64,000 bases of DNA from Nocardiopsis composta (GTDB lineage Bacteria > Actinomycetota > Actinomycetes > Streptosporangiales > Streptosporangiaceae). Positions 1-10,266 of the stretch are shown here, in pieces. The number at the start of each line of letters is the position of its first letter. Within the stretch, counting starts at the first letter, position 1. The DNA is taken from positions 248,001 to 312,000 of the forward strand of contig NZ_JACHDB010000002.1 in the NCBI RefSeq assembly GCF_014200805.1, written 5' to 3'. The notes beneath the pieces were generated by a model. The model was not told where the DNA came from. It did not search any database and saw nothing but the letters and a program-made list of their open reading frames with translations. Made by a program: the position numbers and the translations under genes.

Positions 1-201
1 CTCGGTCAGGTGCCGCTCCAGGTCCGCGCCGGACATGCCCGGGATGCGCTGCCCCCACCAGGCGCCGAGCATCCTGCTGACGACGAGTTCGGCGTCGAGC
101 GGGTCGCGCATCGCCAGCAGGGCGCGGGCGACGCGGAGCATCTCGGCGAAGACCGGGTCGGGGGCTGCGTCTGGGGACGGCGTCAGGGGAGGTACGGACA
201 C
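1..201 (-). CDS. Conserved hypothetical protein, N-terminal part (cut by window start)
   Basis: A leftward reading frame opens with GTG at 201 and stays open to base 1, so only the first 67 residues are visible. The N-terminus is Pro/Ser-rich, followed by a helical stretch (VFAEMLRVARALLAM) and an AWWGQRIPGM segment around residues 47-56. Codons have the strong GC third-position bias of real genes here. I do not recognise a named family, although such helical proteins are common in actinomycetes. The rest lies outside the window, so its length and C-terminal domains are unknown. It is read in the same direction as the small gene at 278-535 and could be co-transcribed with it. Confidence 0.55.
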   Translation of the reverse strand, partial: MSVPPLTPSPDAAPDPVFAEMLRVARALLAMRDPLDAELVVSRMLGAWWGQRIPGMSGADLERHLTE

Positions 202-277
202 CTGACAGAGCCTATGGCACCTGTCGTGCACCCCGGGTGGAATCGGGCGGGGAGCGGGGAGGCTCCCCGGGCGGCGG

Positions 278-535
278 TCAGGCGATCGCGTCGTGGTCGG
301 GCAGGCGCGGGCCGACGAGCCGCTCCGACGGCGGGCGGGACATCACCATGGCCTGCAGCCGCTCGCGGGCGACCCGCTCCACCAGCCCCGGGGTGACCCG
401 GAAACCGAGGTGCTCGGCGCACTTCCAGGTGTCGTGCACGCAGCGGTGCACGTTCCCCGGAGCCAGGGAACTGAACTCGTCGTTCAAACGCCGCGCGACC
501 TGCTGCAGGTCGGCCGCGGGATAAGTCTGGAGCAT
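278..535 (-). CDS. Three-helix bundle dimerization domain protein, 85 aa
   Basis: This small basic, all-helical protein begins MLQTYPAADLQQVARRLNDEF and has a middle Cys-His-Cys region (HRCVHDTWKC) followed by a final helix, VERVARERLQAMV. The pattern matches the actinobacterial 'three-helix bundle dimerization domain' family, single-domain proteins of 70-90 residues often found beside signalling or regulatory genes. The molecular role of the family is not established. The ATG at 535 is preceded only by a weak purine run. The gene runs leftward away from the phosphatase gene at 1131, so the roughly 600 bases between them hold divergent promoters. Confidence 0.7.
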   Translation of the reverse strand: MLQTYPAADLQQVARRLNDEFSSLAPGNVHRCVHDTWKCAEHLGFRVTPGLVERVARERLQAMVMSRPPSERLVGPRLPDHDAIA

Positions 536-1130
536 CCTCGCTCACGCCTCTCGCCGGCGGGTCGGACGGTGACCACCATCCATTTCACTGCTTCGCATCG
601 GGGTGTCAAGCCCCGCCCGGTGAGTCGTTGCCCAGGCTTTGCGGCGCGCCGCGGAGCGCCCCGCACCGGCTCCGACCGGGGCGGGAGTGCCGGGAGGTGA
701 CCGTGGCGCCGGTGGGGCGGATGAGAACACCGGTGACCGTGCGAATCCATGGCAGAACAGAGTGTATTCGGCCTGTCTGCGCATTTTCGGGCATGGTGCC
801 GGGCGAGTCGGAAGATCAGGAAAACGGGATCCGACGAGGTAAAGGAAGATCCCTTCGGAAATGGGCAGCCGAAAATCCACGGATGGCGCTTGGTTGCACG
901 ACGGAGACGTATCATTTACCTTCCGCTATCGCCGCCGACTTTCCGCCGCGGCCCGGTCGCCGGCCGGCCGGGTGGCTTATGCTGAACCGGTGGCGGCGGT
1001 CGCCCGATGTCGCCCCCAGGCCGCCCCGGCCGCGGTCGCACCCGGTGCGGCCGGCAGGTGGAGGAGTTCCACGGCGCCCGCTCACGCGAGCCCCCGTCCG
1101 CGGGGGGAAAGGCCCCCGGAGGTGTCATTG
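536..1130. other. Divergent intergenic region, 595 bp
   Basis: No convincing gene is present. The stretch from about 740 to 930 is clearly lower in GC than its surroundings, as expected of promoter DNA. The reading frame of the phosphatase stays open back to 861, but the extension is Arg/Ala/Pro-rich and low in coding character, so it is treated as untranslated. A sigma-A-like promoter is listed separately. Confidence 0.5.
894..922 (+). promoter_or_regulatory. Putative sigma-A-type promoter of the SpoIIE phosphatase gene
   Basis: TTGCAC at 894-899 and TACCTT at 917-922 are separated by 17 bp, close to the actinobacterial TTGAC / TANNNT pattern. The site lies inside the locally AT-richer island and points at the gene starting at 1131, which would leave a leader of about 200 nt. 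Recognised by eye only. Confidence 0.4.
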
Positions 1131-3203
1131 GTGAGCACCGATACATCCGTTCCGCTCCCTCGCATGTCCGGACTCGGCCCCTCTGAATCGGCGCTGCTGG
1201 AGACCATCCTCAAGGAAGCCCCGGTCGGCTTCGCCTTCTTCGACACCTCCGCGCGCTTCCAGCGGGTCAACCCGACCCTGGCCCGGCTGTACGGCCGCGC
1301 GGAGGAGGAGTGCATCGGCCGCCTCCCGCACGACGTGCTCGGGGAGGCGGCCGCCGAGGCCCATGTGGCGGCGGTCGACCGGGTGCTCGCCGGCGAGCCG
1401 GTGGTCTACGGGGACCAGTTCCCGCCGTTCGGCCCGGCCGGCGCCCAGGCGGCCCGCTGGGCCCCGTCCTGGTTCCCCACCCACGGTGAGGGCGGCGAGG
1501 TCGACGGGGTGGCGCTCATCGCGGTCGACCTGAGCGACCGGCTGCGCGCCGAGGGCGAGCTGCGCCGCAGCGAGGAGCGGTACCGCTCGCTGCTGGAGGC
1601 CACCAACCAGGTGGTGTGGGCGGCCGACCCGGACGGCGCGGTGGCCGAGGACTGCCCGCAGTGGCGCGCGGTCACCGGGCAGAGACGCGAGGAGTACCTG
1701 GGCCGCGGCTGGCTCGACTCGGTCCACCCCGACGACCGCCCCCGGGTGGAGCGCTCCTGGGACGACTCCATCGCCGACCGCACCGTCTTCGACGAGACCT
1801 TCCGGGTGCGCACCTGCTCCGGGGACTTCCGCTACTTCCGCTCCCGCGCGGTGCCGATGATGCGCGGCGACGAGCTGAGCGAGTGGGTCGGCGCCAACAC
1901 CGACGTCACCACCCAGCACGAGGCCGACGACATGCGCCAGCGCCTCACCCAGCAGCTCGGCGAGGCCGCGCTGCGCACGGTGCGGCTGCAGAAGGCCACC
2001 GCCGACCTGGCCGAGGCCCTCACCGTGGACCAAGTGGTGCAGGCCATGGGAGAGATCGGCCGCTCCGCGGTGGGCGCCGACCGCACCACCGTCGCCGAGA
2101 TCGGCGGGGACGGCCTGCGGCTGCGCGTCATCGGCCGGGCCGGCGAGCCGGCCGCCGGATCCGCCCCCGACCACACCGGACTGATGTCGCTGGCCGTCCG
2201 CGAGCAGCGGCCGTGCATCGCCGGCGGGCCGCTGGAACTGCTCGGCCTGCTGGAGGAGGACGAGGAGGCCGCCGCCTTCGTCAAGGCCACCGACGAGCGG
2301 GCCTGGGCGGCGCTGCCGCTGCTCAGCGGCGGCCAGCCGGTCGGTGCGCTGCGCTTCGCGCACACCGCGCCGCGGGACATCTCCGACGAGGAGAAGGTCT
2401 TCCTGGAGGCGCTCGCCGGCCAGTGCGCGCTCGCTCTGGAGCGGGCCAAGCTCTTCGAACGGGAGCACCGCACCGCCGAGGCGCTCCAGGCCAGCCTGCT
2501 GCCCGAGGCCCTGCCGGAGGTCCAGGGCATCAGGATGCGCGCCTTCTACCGCTCGGGCACCCAGCACGTGCAGGTCGGCGGGGACTGGTACGACGCCTTC
2601 CCGCTGCCCGACGGCCGGGTGGCCGGCGTGCTCGGCGACGTGATGGGCAAGGGCATCAAGGCGGCCACCGGGATGAGCCGGGTGCGCAACGCGCTGCGGG
2701 CGCTGGCCTTCAGCATGCCCGAGCCGGCCGACGTGCTCACCGGCCTGGACCGGATGTTCGACGCCACCGAGGCGGTGGACCAGGTCACCACCCTGGTCTA
2801 CTTCGTTCTGGACCCCGGCACCGGGCAGATCGACCTGAGCAACGCCGGCCACCTTCCGCCGCTGGTGGTCACCGAGCGGACCGAGCCGTGGCTGCTGGAG
2901 ACCGAGCCGGACACCCCGCTGGGGATCAGCTCCGAGCGGGGTCACCATAAATTCTTCGTCCAACCCGGTAACACCGTGGTGCTCTATTCCGATGGTCTTG
3001 TAGAGAACCGGAAGCGCTCCGTCGCCTCCGGTCTGGAGGAACTAGTCACCGTGGCGTCCCAGGCGCCGCCGGAGGTGGTGGGCGATCCACAGCTGATGCT
3101 CCAGTACCTTGTGGAGGGCATGCTCGCAGGGTATGAGCAGGACGACGACGTCACTCTGCTCGCCGTCCACCTACCGGTGATCGAGGCCGCACCGGAGCAG
3201 TAG
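1131..3203 (+). CDS. PAS-PAS-GAF-SpoIIE serine phosphatase
   Basis: Predicted cytoplasmic sensor phosphatase of 690 aa that would dephosphorylate an anti-sigma-factor antagonist in a partner-switching pathway. Two PAS modules (about 20-140 and 145-265) are followed by a GAF domain (about 285-440) and a C-terminal PP2C/SpoIIE domain (about 460-685). Visible metal-site motifs are GGDWYDAF, LGDVMGKG, YSDGLVE and QDDDVTLL. No transmembrane segment or HATPase kinase domain is seen, so the input is probably a soluble ligand or redox signal. The GTG at 1131 is chosen because GGAGGT lies 7 nt upstream; the open frame continues upstream but with non-coding character. No anti-sigma factor is adjacent; the next gene is the primary sigma factor in the same direction. 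Confidence 0.9.
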   Translation: MSTDTSVPLPRMSGLGPSESALLETILKEAPVGFAFFDTSARFQRVNPTLARLYGRAEEECIGRLPHDVLGEAAAEAHVAAVDRVLAGEPVVYGDQFPPFGPAGAQAARWAPSWFPTHGEGGEVDGVALIAVDLSDRLRAEGELRRSEERYRSLLEATNQVVWAADPDGAVAEDCPQWRAVTGQRREEYLGRGWLDSVHPDDRPRVERSWDDSIADRTVFDETFRVRTCSGDFRYFRSRAVPMMRGDELSEWVGANTDVTTQHEADDMRQRLTQQLGEAALRTVRLQKATADLAEALTVDQVVQAMGEIGRSAVGADRTTVAEIGGDGLRLRVIGRAGEPAAGSAPDHTGLMSLAVREQRPCIAGGPLELLGLLEEDEEAAAFVKATDERAWAALPLLSGGQPVGALRFAHTAPRDISDEEKVFLEALAGQCALALERAKLFEREHRTAEALQASLLPEALPEVQGIRMRAFYRSGTQHVQVGGDWYDAFPLPDGRVAGVLGDVMGKGIKAATGMSRVRNALRALAFSMPEPADVLTGLDRMFDATEAVDQVTTLVYFVLDPGTGQIDLSNAGHLPPLVVTERTEPWLLETEPDTPLGISSERGHHKFFVQPGNTVVLYSDGLVENRKRSVASGLEELVTVASQAPPEVVGDPQLMLQYLVEGMLAGYEQDDDVTLLAVHLPVIEAAPEQ

Positions 3204-3510
3204 TCCGTAAAGAAGAAGGAAGTCCGACACCTAAGGTGGAGGATCCATCAACCCCGCGCACGCGGGGGGTGGGGTCAGGACCCGACGGTGGGGTTGGATC
3301 CGCACGGCCGCGGAAAAAAACCCTACTGGGCGCATGTGTCCCGAGCGTTGGACAGGGCGCATACGCTGATAAGGAAGTCGGCATCCCCGCGGCGGGGATG
3401 ATCCCGGGCTGGGGCCGGGGGGCGGTGGCTCCGCCCTCCGCGAGGCTCCACGGAGGTCTTCGGGCCGCCGGGTCCAGCAATCTCGCCACACGTCCGTTCG
3501 AGAGGTGTTT
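3204..3510 (+). promoter_or_regulatory. Leader and promoter region of the primary sigma factor gene
   Basis: This 307-bp gap separates the phosphatase from sigA. A tight inverted repeat, CCCCGCG (3252-3258) / CGCGGGG (3261-3267), could form a terminator-like hairpin after the phosphatase gene, without a U-tract. A weak promoter candidate is TTGGAC (3348-3353), 16 bp, TAAGGA (3370-3375). GGATCC with an adjacent TCAACCCC/GGGGTT pair recurs in inverted form at 3241 and 3296. No small gene is convincing. Confidence 0.35.
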
Positions 3511-5214
3511 GTGTCACCTGCCAGTTCGACCCGCTCAAAACAGCCGGAGTCGCTGCACGAGCCCGTCATCCAGCAGCTGATCGAGCGTGGGCGGTCCCAG
3601 GGGTACCTTGAGCCCGAGGACGTGCGCCGTGCCTTCGAAGAGGCCGACATCCCGATGTCGCAGGCCCAGGCCGTGCTCCGCATCCTGACCAAGGAGGGCG
3701 TCACCCTCGTGGTCGGGGCCGAGGAGTCCGCCCCCACGCGCCGCAAGTCCACCCGCCGCAAGGCGGCCGCGCCGAAGAAGAGCGCCGCGACCCGGACGAC
3801 CACCGCCCGGGCCCCCCGGCGCGCGGCCGCCGCGCAGGACCAGCCGGAGACCGTGACCGCGGTCGTCGACTCCGGTGCGGCCAAGGGCGACGCGGAGCCC
3901 GCGGAGGCCTCCGAGCCGAAGGCGGCGAAGAAGGCGGCCCCGAAGAAGACCGCGGCCAAGACCGCGGCCAAGGGGACGGCCAAGACCGCGGCGAAGAAGA
4001 CCACCGCCAAGTCCGCGGCCAAGAAGGGCGACGACATCGCCCTGGAGGCCGCCGAGGACGCCGACATCGACCTCGACGTCGATGACGACGACCTCGAGGA
4101 CACCGGGGTCGAGCTGGAGCTCGTCGAGGACACCGGGGACGACAAGCCGGAGCCGGTGGGCGGCCCGGTCGCCGGGACCGGCAGCAAGCCGGAGGCCGTC
4201 GGCATCCCGGAGAAGGCCGCCGCGAACACCTCCGAGGACGAGGCGTTCGTCCTCTACGACGATGACGACGACGCCCCCGCCGCCCAGGTGGTCGCGGCCG
4301 GCGCCACCGCCGACCCGGTCAAGGACTACCTGAAGCAGATCGGCAACGTCGCGCTGCTCAACGCCGAGCAGGAGGTCGAGCTCGCCAAGCGGATCGAGGC
4401 CGGCCTGTTCGCCGAGGAGAAGCTCGCCGAGGAGGGCGGCTCGCTCAGCGTCGAGTTCCGCGACGAGCTGGAGTGGATCGCCGAGGACGGCGCCCGCGCC
4501 AAGAAGCACCTGCTGGAGGCCAACCTCCGCCTGGTGGTGTCGCTGGCCAAGCGCTACACCGGCCGCGGCATGCTCTTCCTGGACCTGATCCAGGAGGGCA
4601 ACCTGGGCCTGATCCGCGCGGTGGAGAAGTTCGACTACACCAAGGGGTTCAAGTTCTCCACCTACGCGACCTGGTGGATCCGGCAGGCCATCACCCGGGC
4701 CATGGCCGACCAGGCGCGCACCATCCGCATCCCGGTGCACATGGTGGAGGTCATCAACAAGCTGGCCCGCGTCCAGCGGCAGATGCTGCAGGACCTGGGC
4801 CGGGAGCCCACCCCGGAGGAGCTCGCCAAGGAGCTCGACATGACCCCGGAGAAGGTCGTCGAGGTCCAGAAGTACGGCCGGGAGCCGATCTCGCTGCACA
4901 CCCCGCTCGGCGAGGACGGGGACAGCGAGTTCGGTGACCTGATCGAGGACTCCGAGGCGATCCAGCCGGGCGAGGCGGTCAGCTTCACCCTGCTCCAGGA
5001 GCAGCTCCACTCGGTGCTGGACACCCTCTCCGAGCGCGAGGCCGGCGTGGTGTCCATGCGCTTCGGGCTGACCGACGGCCAGCCGAAGACCCTGGACGAG
5101 ATCGGCAAGGTCTACGGGGTCACCCGTGAGCGGATCCGCCAGATAGAAAGCAAGACCATGTCGAAGCTGCGGCACCCGTCGCGGTCCCAGGTGCTCCGCG
5201 ACTACCTGGACTGA
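3511..5214 (+). CDS. sigA: Primary RNA polymerase sigma factor (RpoD/SigA/HrdB type)
   Basis: Group 1 sigma-70 factor that directs core RNA polymerase to housekeeping promoters. From the GTG at 3511 it is 567 aa. After a conserved start ([12 protein letters not shown]) comes a Lys/Ala/Thr-rich, histone-like basic stretch (about 75-175) and then an acidic Asp/Glu stretch (about 180-260), a design known from actinobacterial primary sigma factors. Region 1.2 begins at [11 protein letters not shown] (about 270), region 2 contains [14 protein letters not shown] and [13 protein letters not shown], and region 4 ends with the helix-turn-helix [27 protein letters not shown] sits just upstream of both GTG 3505 and GTG 3511; 3511 gives the better spacing, so two extra residues are possible. 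A strong hairpin follows the stop. Confidence 0.95.
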   Translation: MSPASSTRSKQPESLHEPVIQQLIERGRSQGYLEPEDVRRAFEEADIPMSQAQAVLRILTKEGVTLVVGAEESAPTRRKSTRRKAAAPKKSAATRTTTARAPRRAAAAQDQPETVTAVVDSGAAKGDAEPAEASEPKAAKKAAPKKTAAKTAAKGTAKTAAKKTTAKSAAKKGDDIALEAAEDADIDLDVDDDDLEDTGVELELVEDTGDDKPEPVGGPVAGTGSKPEAVGIPEKAAANTSEDEAFVLYDDDDDAPAAQVVAAGATADPVKDYLKQIGNVALLNAEQEVELAKRIEAGLFAEEKLAEEGGSLSVEFRDELEWIAEDGARAKKHLLEANLRLVVSLAKRYTGRGMLFLDLIQEGNLGLIRAVEKFDYTKGFKFSTYATWWIRQAITRAMADQARTIRIPVHMVEVINKLARVQRQMLQDLGREPTPEELAKELDMTPEKVVEVQKYGREPISLHTPLGEDGDSEFGDLIEDSEAIQPGEAVSFTLLQEQLHSVLDTLSEREAGVVSMRFGLTDGQPKTLDEIGKVYGVTRERIRQIESKTMSKLRHPSRSQVLRDYLD

Positions 5215-5231
5215 CAGCAGCCGACCTGGTG

Positions 5232-5275
5232 CGCCTCGGGCGCCGGCCGCTCACGGCGGACCGGCGCCCGAGGCG
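5232..5275 (+). terminator. Terminator hairpin after sigA
   Basis: A perfect 15-bp stem (5232-5246 pairing with 5261-5275, built on GCCTCGGGCGCCGG) with a 14-nt loop begins 17 nt after the sigA stop. As is usual in high-GC actinomycetes there is no long U-tract. Confidence 0.75.
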
Positions 5276-5622
5276 TCTGCGTCTCCGGGGTGCGTCGGGC
5301 GCCGCGTCCGTTCGGCGCCGCCGGCGCCCCGGCCTGTCCCCTGATCGGAGCGGACCCGGATCCCCCGCGGTGTGTGCGCGGTCGGCCATCGGGGCCGACG
5401 GGCCCGCGCCCCGGGTGTGGCGAGGCCCGGGGAGGGGGCGCCGCGCGACGCGCCCGCGGGGGAGGGCCGGGTGTTCTTCGCGTCCGATCAGCGGTCCAAC
5501 ATCTCTGCCAGGCCCGATCATCGCCCACACCGCGTATGGGCGAGATAAAGCACCGAGACGCTTTCGTTACGTTGCCGCCGGAGGGCGGCGGAGAGGTGCC
5601 CGGGGGAGAGCGGAGGGCGGGC
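5276..5622. other. Gene-free stretch between convergent sigA and yaaA
   Basis: The two genes point at each other. The only structure seen is a short hairpin GCCGCC-ggag-GGCGGC at 5574-5589, 34 nt beyond the yaaA stop, which could end the leftward operon. No coding signal was found. Confidence 0.4.
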
Positions 5623-6420
5623 TCAGTCGGTGACGACGACGTCCAGCACCGATGCCTTGCCGCCGCGCCCGGGCGGGGTCAGCTCGGCGCGGTGCCCCAG
5701 GTCGTTCAGGGCCTCGGCCAGCTCGGCCGGGGTCTCGGGGGAGCGCCCCTGGGCGAGCAGGGTGTGCGCGATCGCACCGCGGGTCGCCTTCGCCATGTGG
5801 CTGACCACCGAGCGCTTCACCGTCCCGCCGGAGGCGGTCTCCTTGAGCACCCGCACCGCGGCGGTCCGCTCGGCGGCCGCGCCGGAGGGGCGGAAGGCCG
5901 CGGCGTAGGCGGCCGACCGGCAGTCCACGATCAGCCGCTCCTCGGCCAGCTTGCCGAGCGGCCCGGCCAGGTGGGAGCGCCAGTAGGCGCCGAGCCCGCC
6001 CAGCGGGGGCAGCTTCACACCCATCGACAGCCGGTAGGGCGGTACCCGGTCGTTCACCCCGAGGACCCCCCACAGGCCGGAGAAGACCAGCACCGACTCG
6101 GCGGTCCGCGCGGCCGCCGGACCGGCTAGCAGCTCGCCCAGCCGGAGGTTGTCGTAGAGCACCCCGGTGTAGAGCTCGGCCGCGCGCAGCGTCGGGGCGG
6201 TGCGCGCCTCCAGGTTCCGCTGCACCGCGCCGGCCTGGCCGGCGGTGAGGCCCAGCACCTCCAGGGCCCTCTCCCGCGGCCCGGCGCACAGCGCCTCCAG
6301 CGACTCCAGCACGGCCTCCCGGGCCCCGTTCACCTCGGGCAGGGCGAGTCCGGACAGCTCCAGCGCGGGCCCCTCGCCCGCCGCCGCCTTCCCCTCCGAC
6401 GGGGGCAGCAGGATCAGCAT
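5623..6420 (-). CDS. yaaA: YaaA (DUF328) family peroxide-stress protein
   Basis: A 265-aa cytoplasmic protein of the YaaA/UPF0246 family. In E. coli YaaA lowers free intracellular iron during hydrogen peroxide stress and binds DNA. Family hallmarks are the opening LILLPPSEGKA, the central LYTGVLYDNL and VFSGLWGVLGVNDRVPPYRLSMG, the VDCRSAAYAAAF motif, and the C-terminal SHMAKATRGAIAHTLL. Length is normal for the family. ATG 6420 is chosen because it gives the canonical N-terminus and GAGAGGGAG lies just upstream; longer upstream in-frame codons overlap vapC. The gene starts 10 nt after the vapC stop, so it is probably the third gene of the vapBC operon, an unusual pairing. Confidence 0.9.
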   Translation of the reverse strand: MLILLPPSEGKAAAGEGPALELSGLALPEVNGAREAVLESLEALCAGPRERALEVLGLTAGQAGAVQRNLEARTAPTLRAAELYTGVLYDNLRLGELLAGPAAARTAESVLVFSGLWGVLGVNDRVPPYRLSMGVKLPPLGGLGAYWRSHLAGPLGKLAEERLIVDCRSAAYAAAFRPSGAAAERTAAVRVLKETASGGTVKRSVVSHMAKATRGAIAHTLLAQGRSPETPAELAEALNDLGHRAELTPPGRGGKASVLDVVVTD

Positions 6421-6430
6421 CGGCTCCCTC

Positions 6431-6859
6431 TCACAGCGAACCGGGCTCGGCCAACCAGCTGGTCGGCTGCCCGGTGTGCTTCGCGATCGTCTCGAAGTCC
6501 CGATCGTAATGCAGCAGGGTGAGCCCGGAGAGCTCCGCGCAGGCGGCGACCAGCAGGTCGACCGGGCCGGCGCTGCGGTGTTCTGAAGCATCGGCCAGCA
6601 GGCGTTGCACTTCGAGAGCCCGAGAGGTGCAGCGGTCGCCGAGGTCTACGGGAAGGAAGAGCCTCCCGAGCTCCTCGGACATCTGCGCGCGGTGCGAAGG
6701 AGATATCGCGCTGTAGAGGAACTCCAGCTCGGTGATGGGGCAGACGGCGATGAGTCCGGCTATCGCGGCCTGAGCCCACGGTTCGACCTCCGGTGCGCTG
6801 GACTTGTCGAAGAGGCGGGCGAGGGCGCTCGTGTCGATCAGATGTGTTGCAGGGGTCAC
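6431..6859 (-). CDS. vapC: VapC-like PIN-domain toxin ribonuclease
   Basis: A 142-aa PIN-domain protein. VapC toxins are Mg2+-dependent RNases that cleave tRNA or rRNA and are neutralised by VapB. The acidic active site is intact: Asp9 in LIDTSAL, Glu44 in PITELEF, Asp101 in GPVDLLVAA and Asp119/Asp121 in HYDRDFE. Length is typical for the family. The start codon overlaps the vapB stop by 4 nt (ATGA), the usual arrangement for translational coupling of antitoxin and toxin. The pair sits between the primary sigma factor and topoisomerase IV genes, a core region, suggesting local insertion of a toxin-antitoxin module. Confidence 0.9.
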   Translation of the reverse strand: MTPATHLIDTSALARLFDKSSAPEVEPWAQAAIAGLIAVCPITELEFLYSAISPSHRAQMSEELGRLFLPVDLGDRCTSRALEVQRLLADASEHRSAGPVDLLVAACAELSGLTLLHYDRDFETIAKHTGQPTSWLAEPGSL

Positions 6860-7071
6860 CGCCGATAGTTCCTCTTGTCCTTGAGCAGCTCCAGGTCGAG
6901 GGCGCCCTCGGCGGTCATCTCCCTCAGCTTGATGAGAGCCTCGGCGCGTTCCAGCCGGGCGATGGTCTCCTCCAGTGCGGTGTTGACGGTGTCCTTTTTC
7001 GTCTTCGTCTTGAGGAGTTCAGCGGCTCTGGTGAGGGTTTCCTCGTTGATGTCGATCAGCATCTTGGTCAT
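6856..7071 (-). CDS. vapB: VapB-like ribbon-helix-helix antitoxin
   Basis: A 71-aa antitoxin. The N-terminal strand MTKMLIDINEETLTRAAELLKTKTKKDTVNTALEE has the ribbon-helix-helix pattern of type II antitoxins that dimerise on DNA; the acidic/Leu-rich C-terminus (LDLELLKDKRNYRR) would occupy the VapC active site. Lys/Thr/Asn content is higher and GC lower than in neighbouring genes, consistent with acquired DNA. It is translationally coupled to vapC. Autoregulation is expected, and a palindrome lies just upstream. Confidence 0.88.
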   Translation of the reverse strand: MTKMLIDINEETLTRAAELLKTKTKKDTVNTALEETIARLERAEALIKLREMTAEGALDLELLKDKRNYRR

Positions 7072-7092
7072 ACCGTCTCCAACCGGACGAAG

Positions 7093-7120
7093 GTATATAT
7101 AGATTGCACTGCAAGTATAT
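7093..7120 (-). promoter_or_regulatory. vapBC promoter/operator palindrome
   Basis: TTGCA-c-TGCAA (7104-7114) is flanked on both sides by TATAT boxes, making an extended, nearly symmetrical AT-rich element 22-49 bp upstream of vapB. Read leftward it contains TATACT and TATATA, both good -10 boxes. This is the expected place for autorepression by the VapB-VapC complex. It is the most AT-rich spot in the region. Confidence 0.55.
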
Positions 7121-7175
7121 CTCCTGAGTGTGTTCAGGGGAGGCTGAAGCGGAGAAGTGGTCTGGGCAAGACGAA

Positions 7176-7204
7176 GGCGGCGGCCCCGGGGAGGGGCCGC
7201 CGCC
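7176..7204 (-). terminator. Terminator hairpin after the DUF7455 gene
   Basis: A perfect 12-bp inverted repeat, GGCGGCGGCCCC (7176-7187) / GGGGCCGCCGCC (7193-7204), with a 5-nt loop, begins 22 nt beyond the stop of the leftward gene at 7227. Confidence 0.65.
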
Positions 7205-7226
7205 GTGCGCCTGGGGGTGGGAGTCC

Positions 7227-7457
7227 TTACTGCTCCCCGTCGGGAGAAGTGGCCGGGGTCTCCTGGAGTCGGCCGGTCTCGTCCTGGATGTCCGCGGCGA
7301 TCTTGCGGATCTCTTCGTCGTGCTTGCGCATGTGGTGAGCGCAGAAGAGCAGTTCACCGCCGGAGTTGAGCAGCACGCGGACGTAGGCCTGCGCACCACA
7401 GCGGTCGCAACGGTCAGCAGCCGTCAGCGGCTGGGTGGGGGCAAGGGTTCCAGTCAC
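7227..7457 (-). CDS. DUF7455-type small zinc-ribbon-like protein
   Basis: A 76-aa protein conserved in actinobacteria next to sigma-factor and parE genes. Two CxxC/CxxH pairs are visible, CDRCGA near residue 17 and LFCAHHMRKH near residue 38, suggesting a single zinc site. An acidic/helical tail (DEEIRKIAADIQDETGRL) follows. The family function is unknown. The GTG start at 7457 is preceded by GAGGAAGG at good spacing. It is transcribed away from parE and ends in its own hairpin. Confidence 0.8.
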   Translation of the reverse strand: MTGTLAPTQPLTAADRCDRCGAQAYVRVLLNSGGELLFCAHHMRKHDEEIRKIAADIQDETGRLQETPATSPDGEQ

Positions 7458-7943
7458 TTCGCCTTCCTCAATGCTCGGCGCTAGTCACTCAGCACAACAT
7501 CTAACCGGACCGGGACGTTCCCAACCGGCCCCGGTGTACGCCGACAGCGGAATCACGTTCGGAAGGCGGGCGGCCGGCCGGGGGAGCGGCGGGTGCGACA
7601 CGCCGGAAACCGCAGGGGAGGAGGGCCCGGATGGGCGTTCCGGGGAGGTGGTAATGTCGCTGGGGTTCGGCCGTCGGCCGGACCCGCGAAGGAACGCGGG
7701 CCCCGCATCGGAGCGGAGCCGGGTCGCGACGCGGCGTAGCGGGCGGAGCGGGAAGGCCGCCGTCCGCCACAGAGGATGTCCCCAGGCGCGGTTAGGCTGG
7801 GCCGGGCCCCGTGATCCGGTGCCCCGCGGCGCCGCGGCCCCGCACCAGCCGGCCCGCGCGGCGAACGCGTACGCCGGCGCTCCGCGCACGCAACCGAGCG
7901 GCTTCGCGGCGCGCCCTGTCCAACGAATGCAGGAGACGTCCAG
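7458..7943. other. Divergent promoter region between DUF7455 gene and parE, 486 bp
   Basis: Frames across this region are open but Arg/Pro/Gly-rich without coding bias. A TTAGGCT (-10-like TAGGCT at 7793-7798) faces parE, about 145 nt before its start, but no matching -35 box is obvious. Nothing else is recognised. Confidence 0.35.
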
Positions 7944-10049
<2,106 letters not shown>

Positions 10050-10084
10050 GCCGCCCCGGGGGCGGACCGCGCCCCGGTTCCCGG

Positions 10085-10110
10085 CAGGGCCCGCCGACCG
10101 GCGGGCCCTG
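10085..10110 (+). terminator. Terminator hairpin after parE
   Basis: Perfect 12-bp stem, CAGGGCCCGCCG (10085-10096) / CGGCGGGCCCTG (10099-10110), with a 2-nt loop, 36 nt downstream of the parE stop. Confidence 0.75.
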
Positions 10111-10266
10111 TGCCGTTCCCAAGGCGGCCCGCCGGGGCCGCCCGGACCGCCCGCGCGGCGCGCCGCAGGCCCGACCAGCGGTGATGGCCCGGGGTCGTGG
10201 TCTATTTTCGGAGGGTGAGGGAGGTGTCCTCGCCTCCGAATCGGGAGCACGGAGCGGTGGTGCCGG

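Noticed and set aside
861-1130. Upstream extension of the SpoIIE phosphatase by 90 residues
   Set aside because: No ribosome-binding site and no domain; GGAGGT sits directly before GTG 1131, and a promoter-like sequence lies inside the extension.
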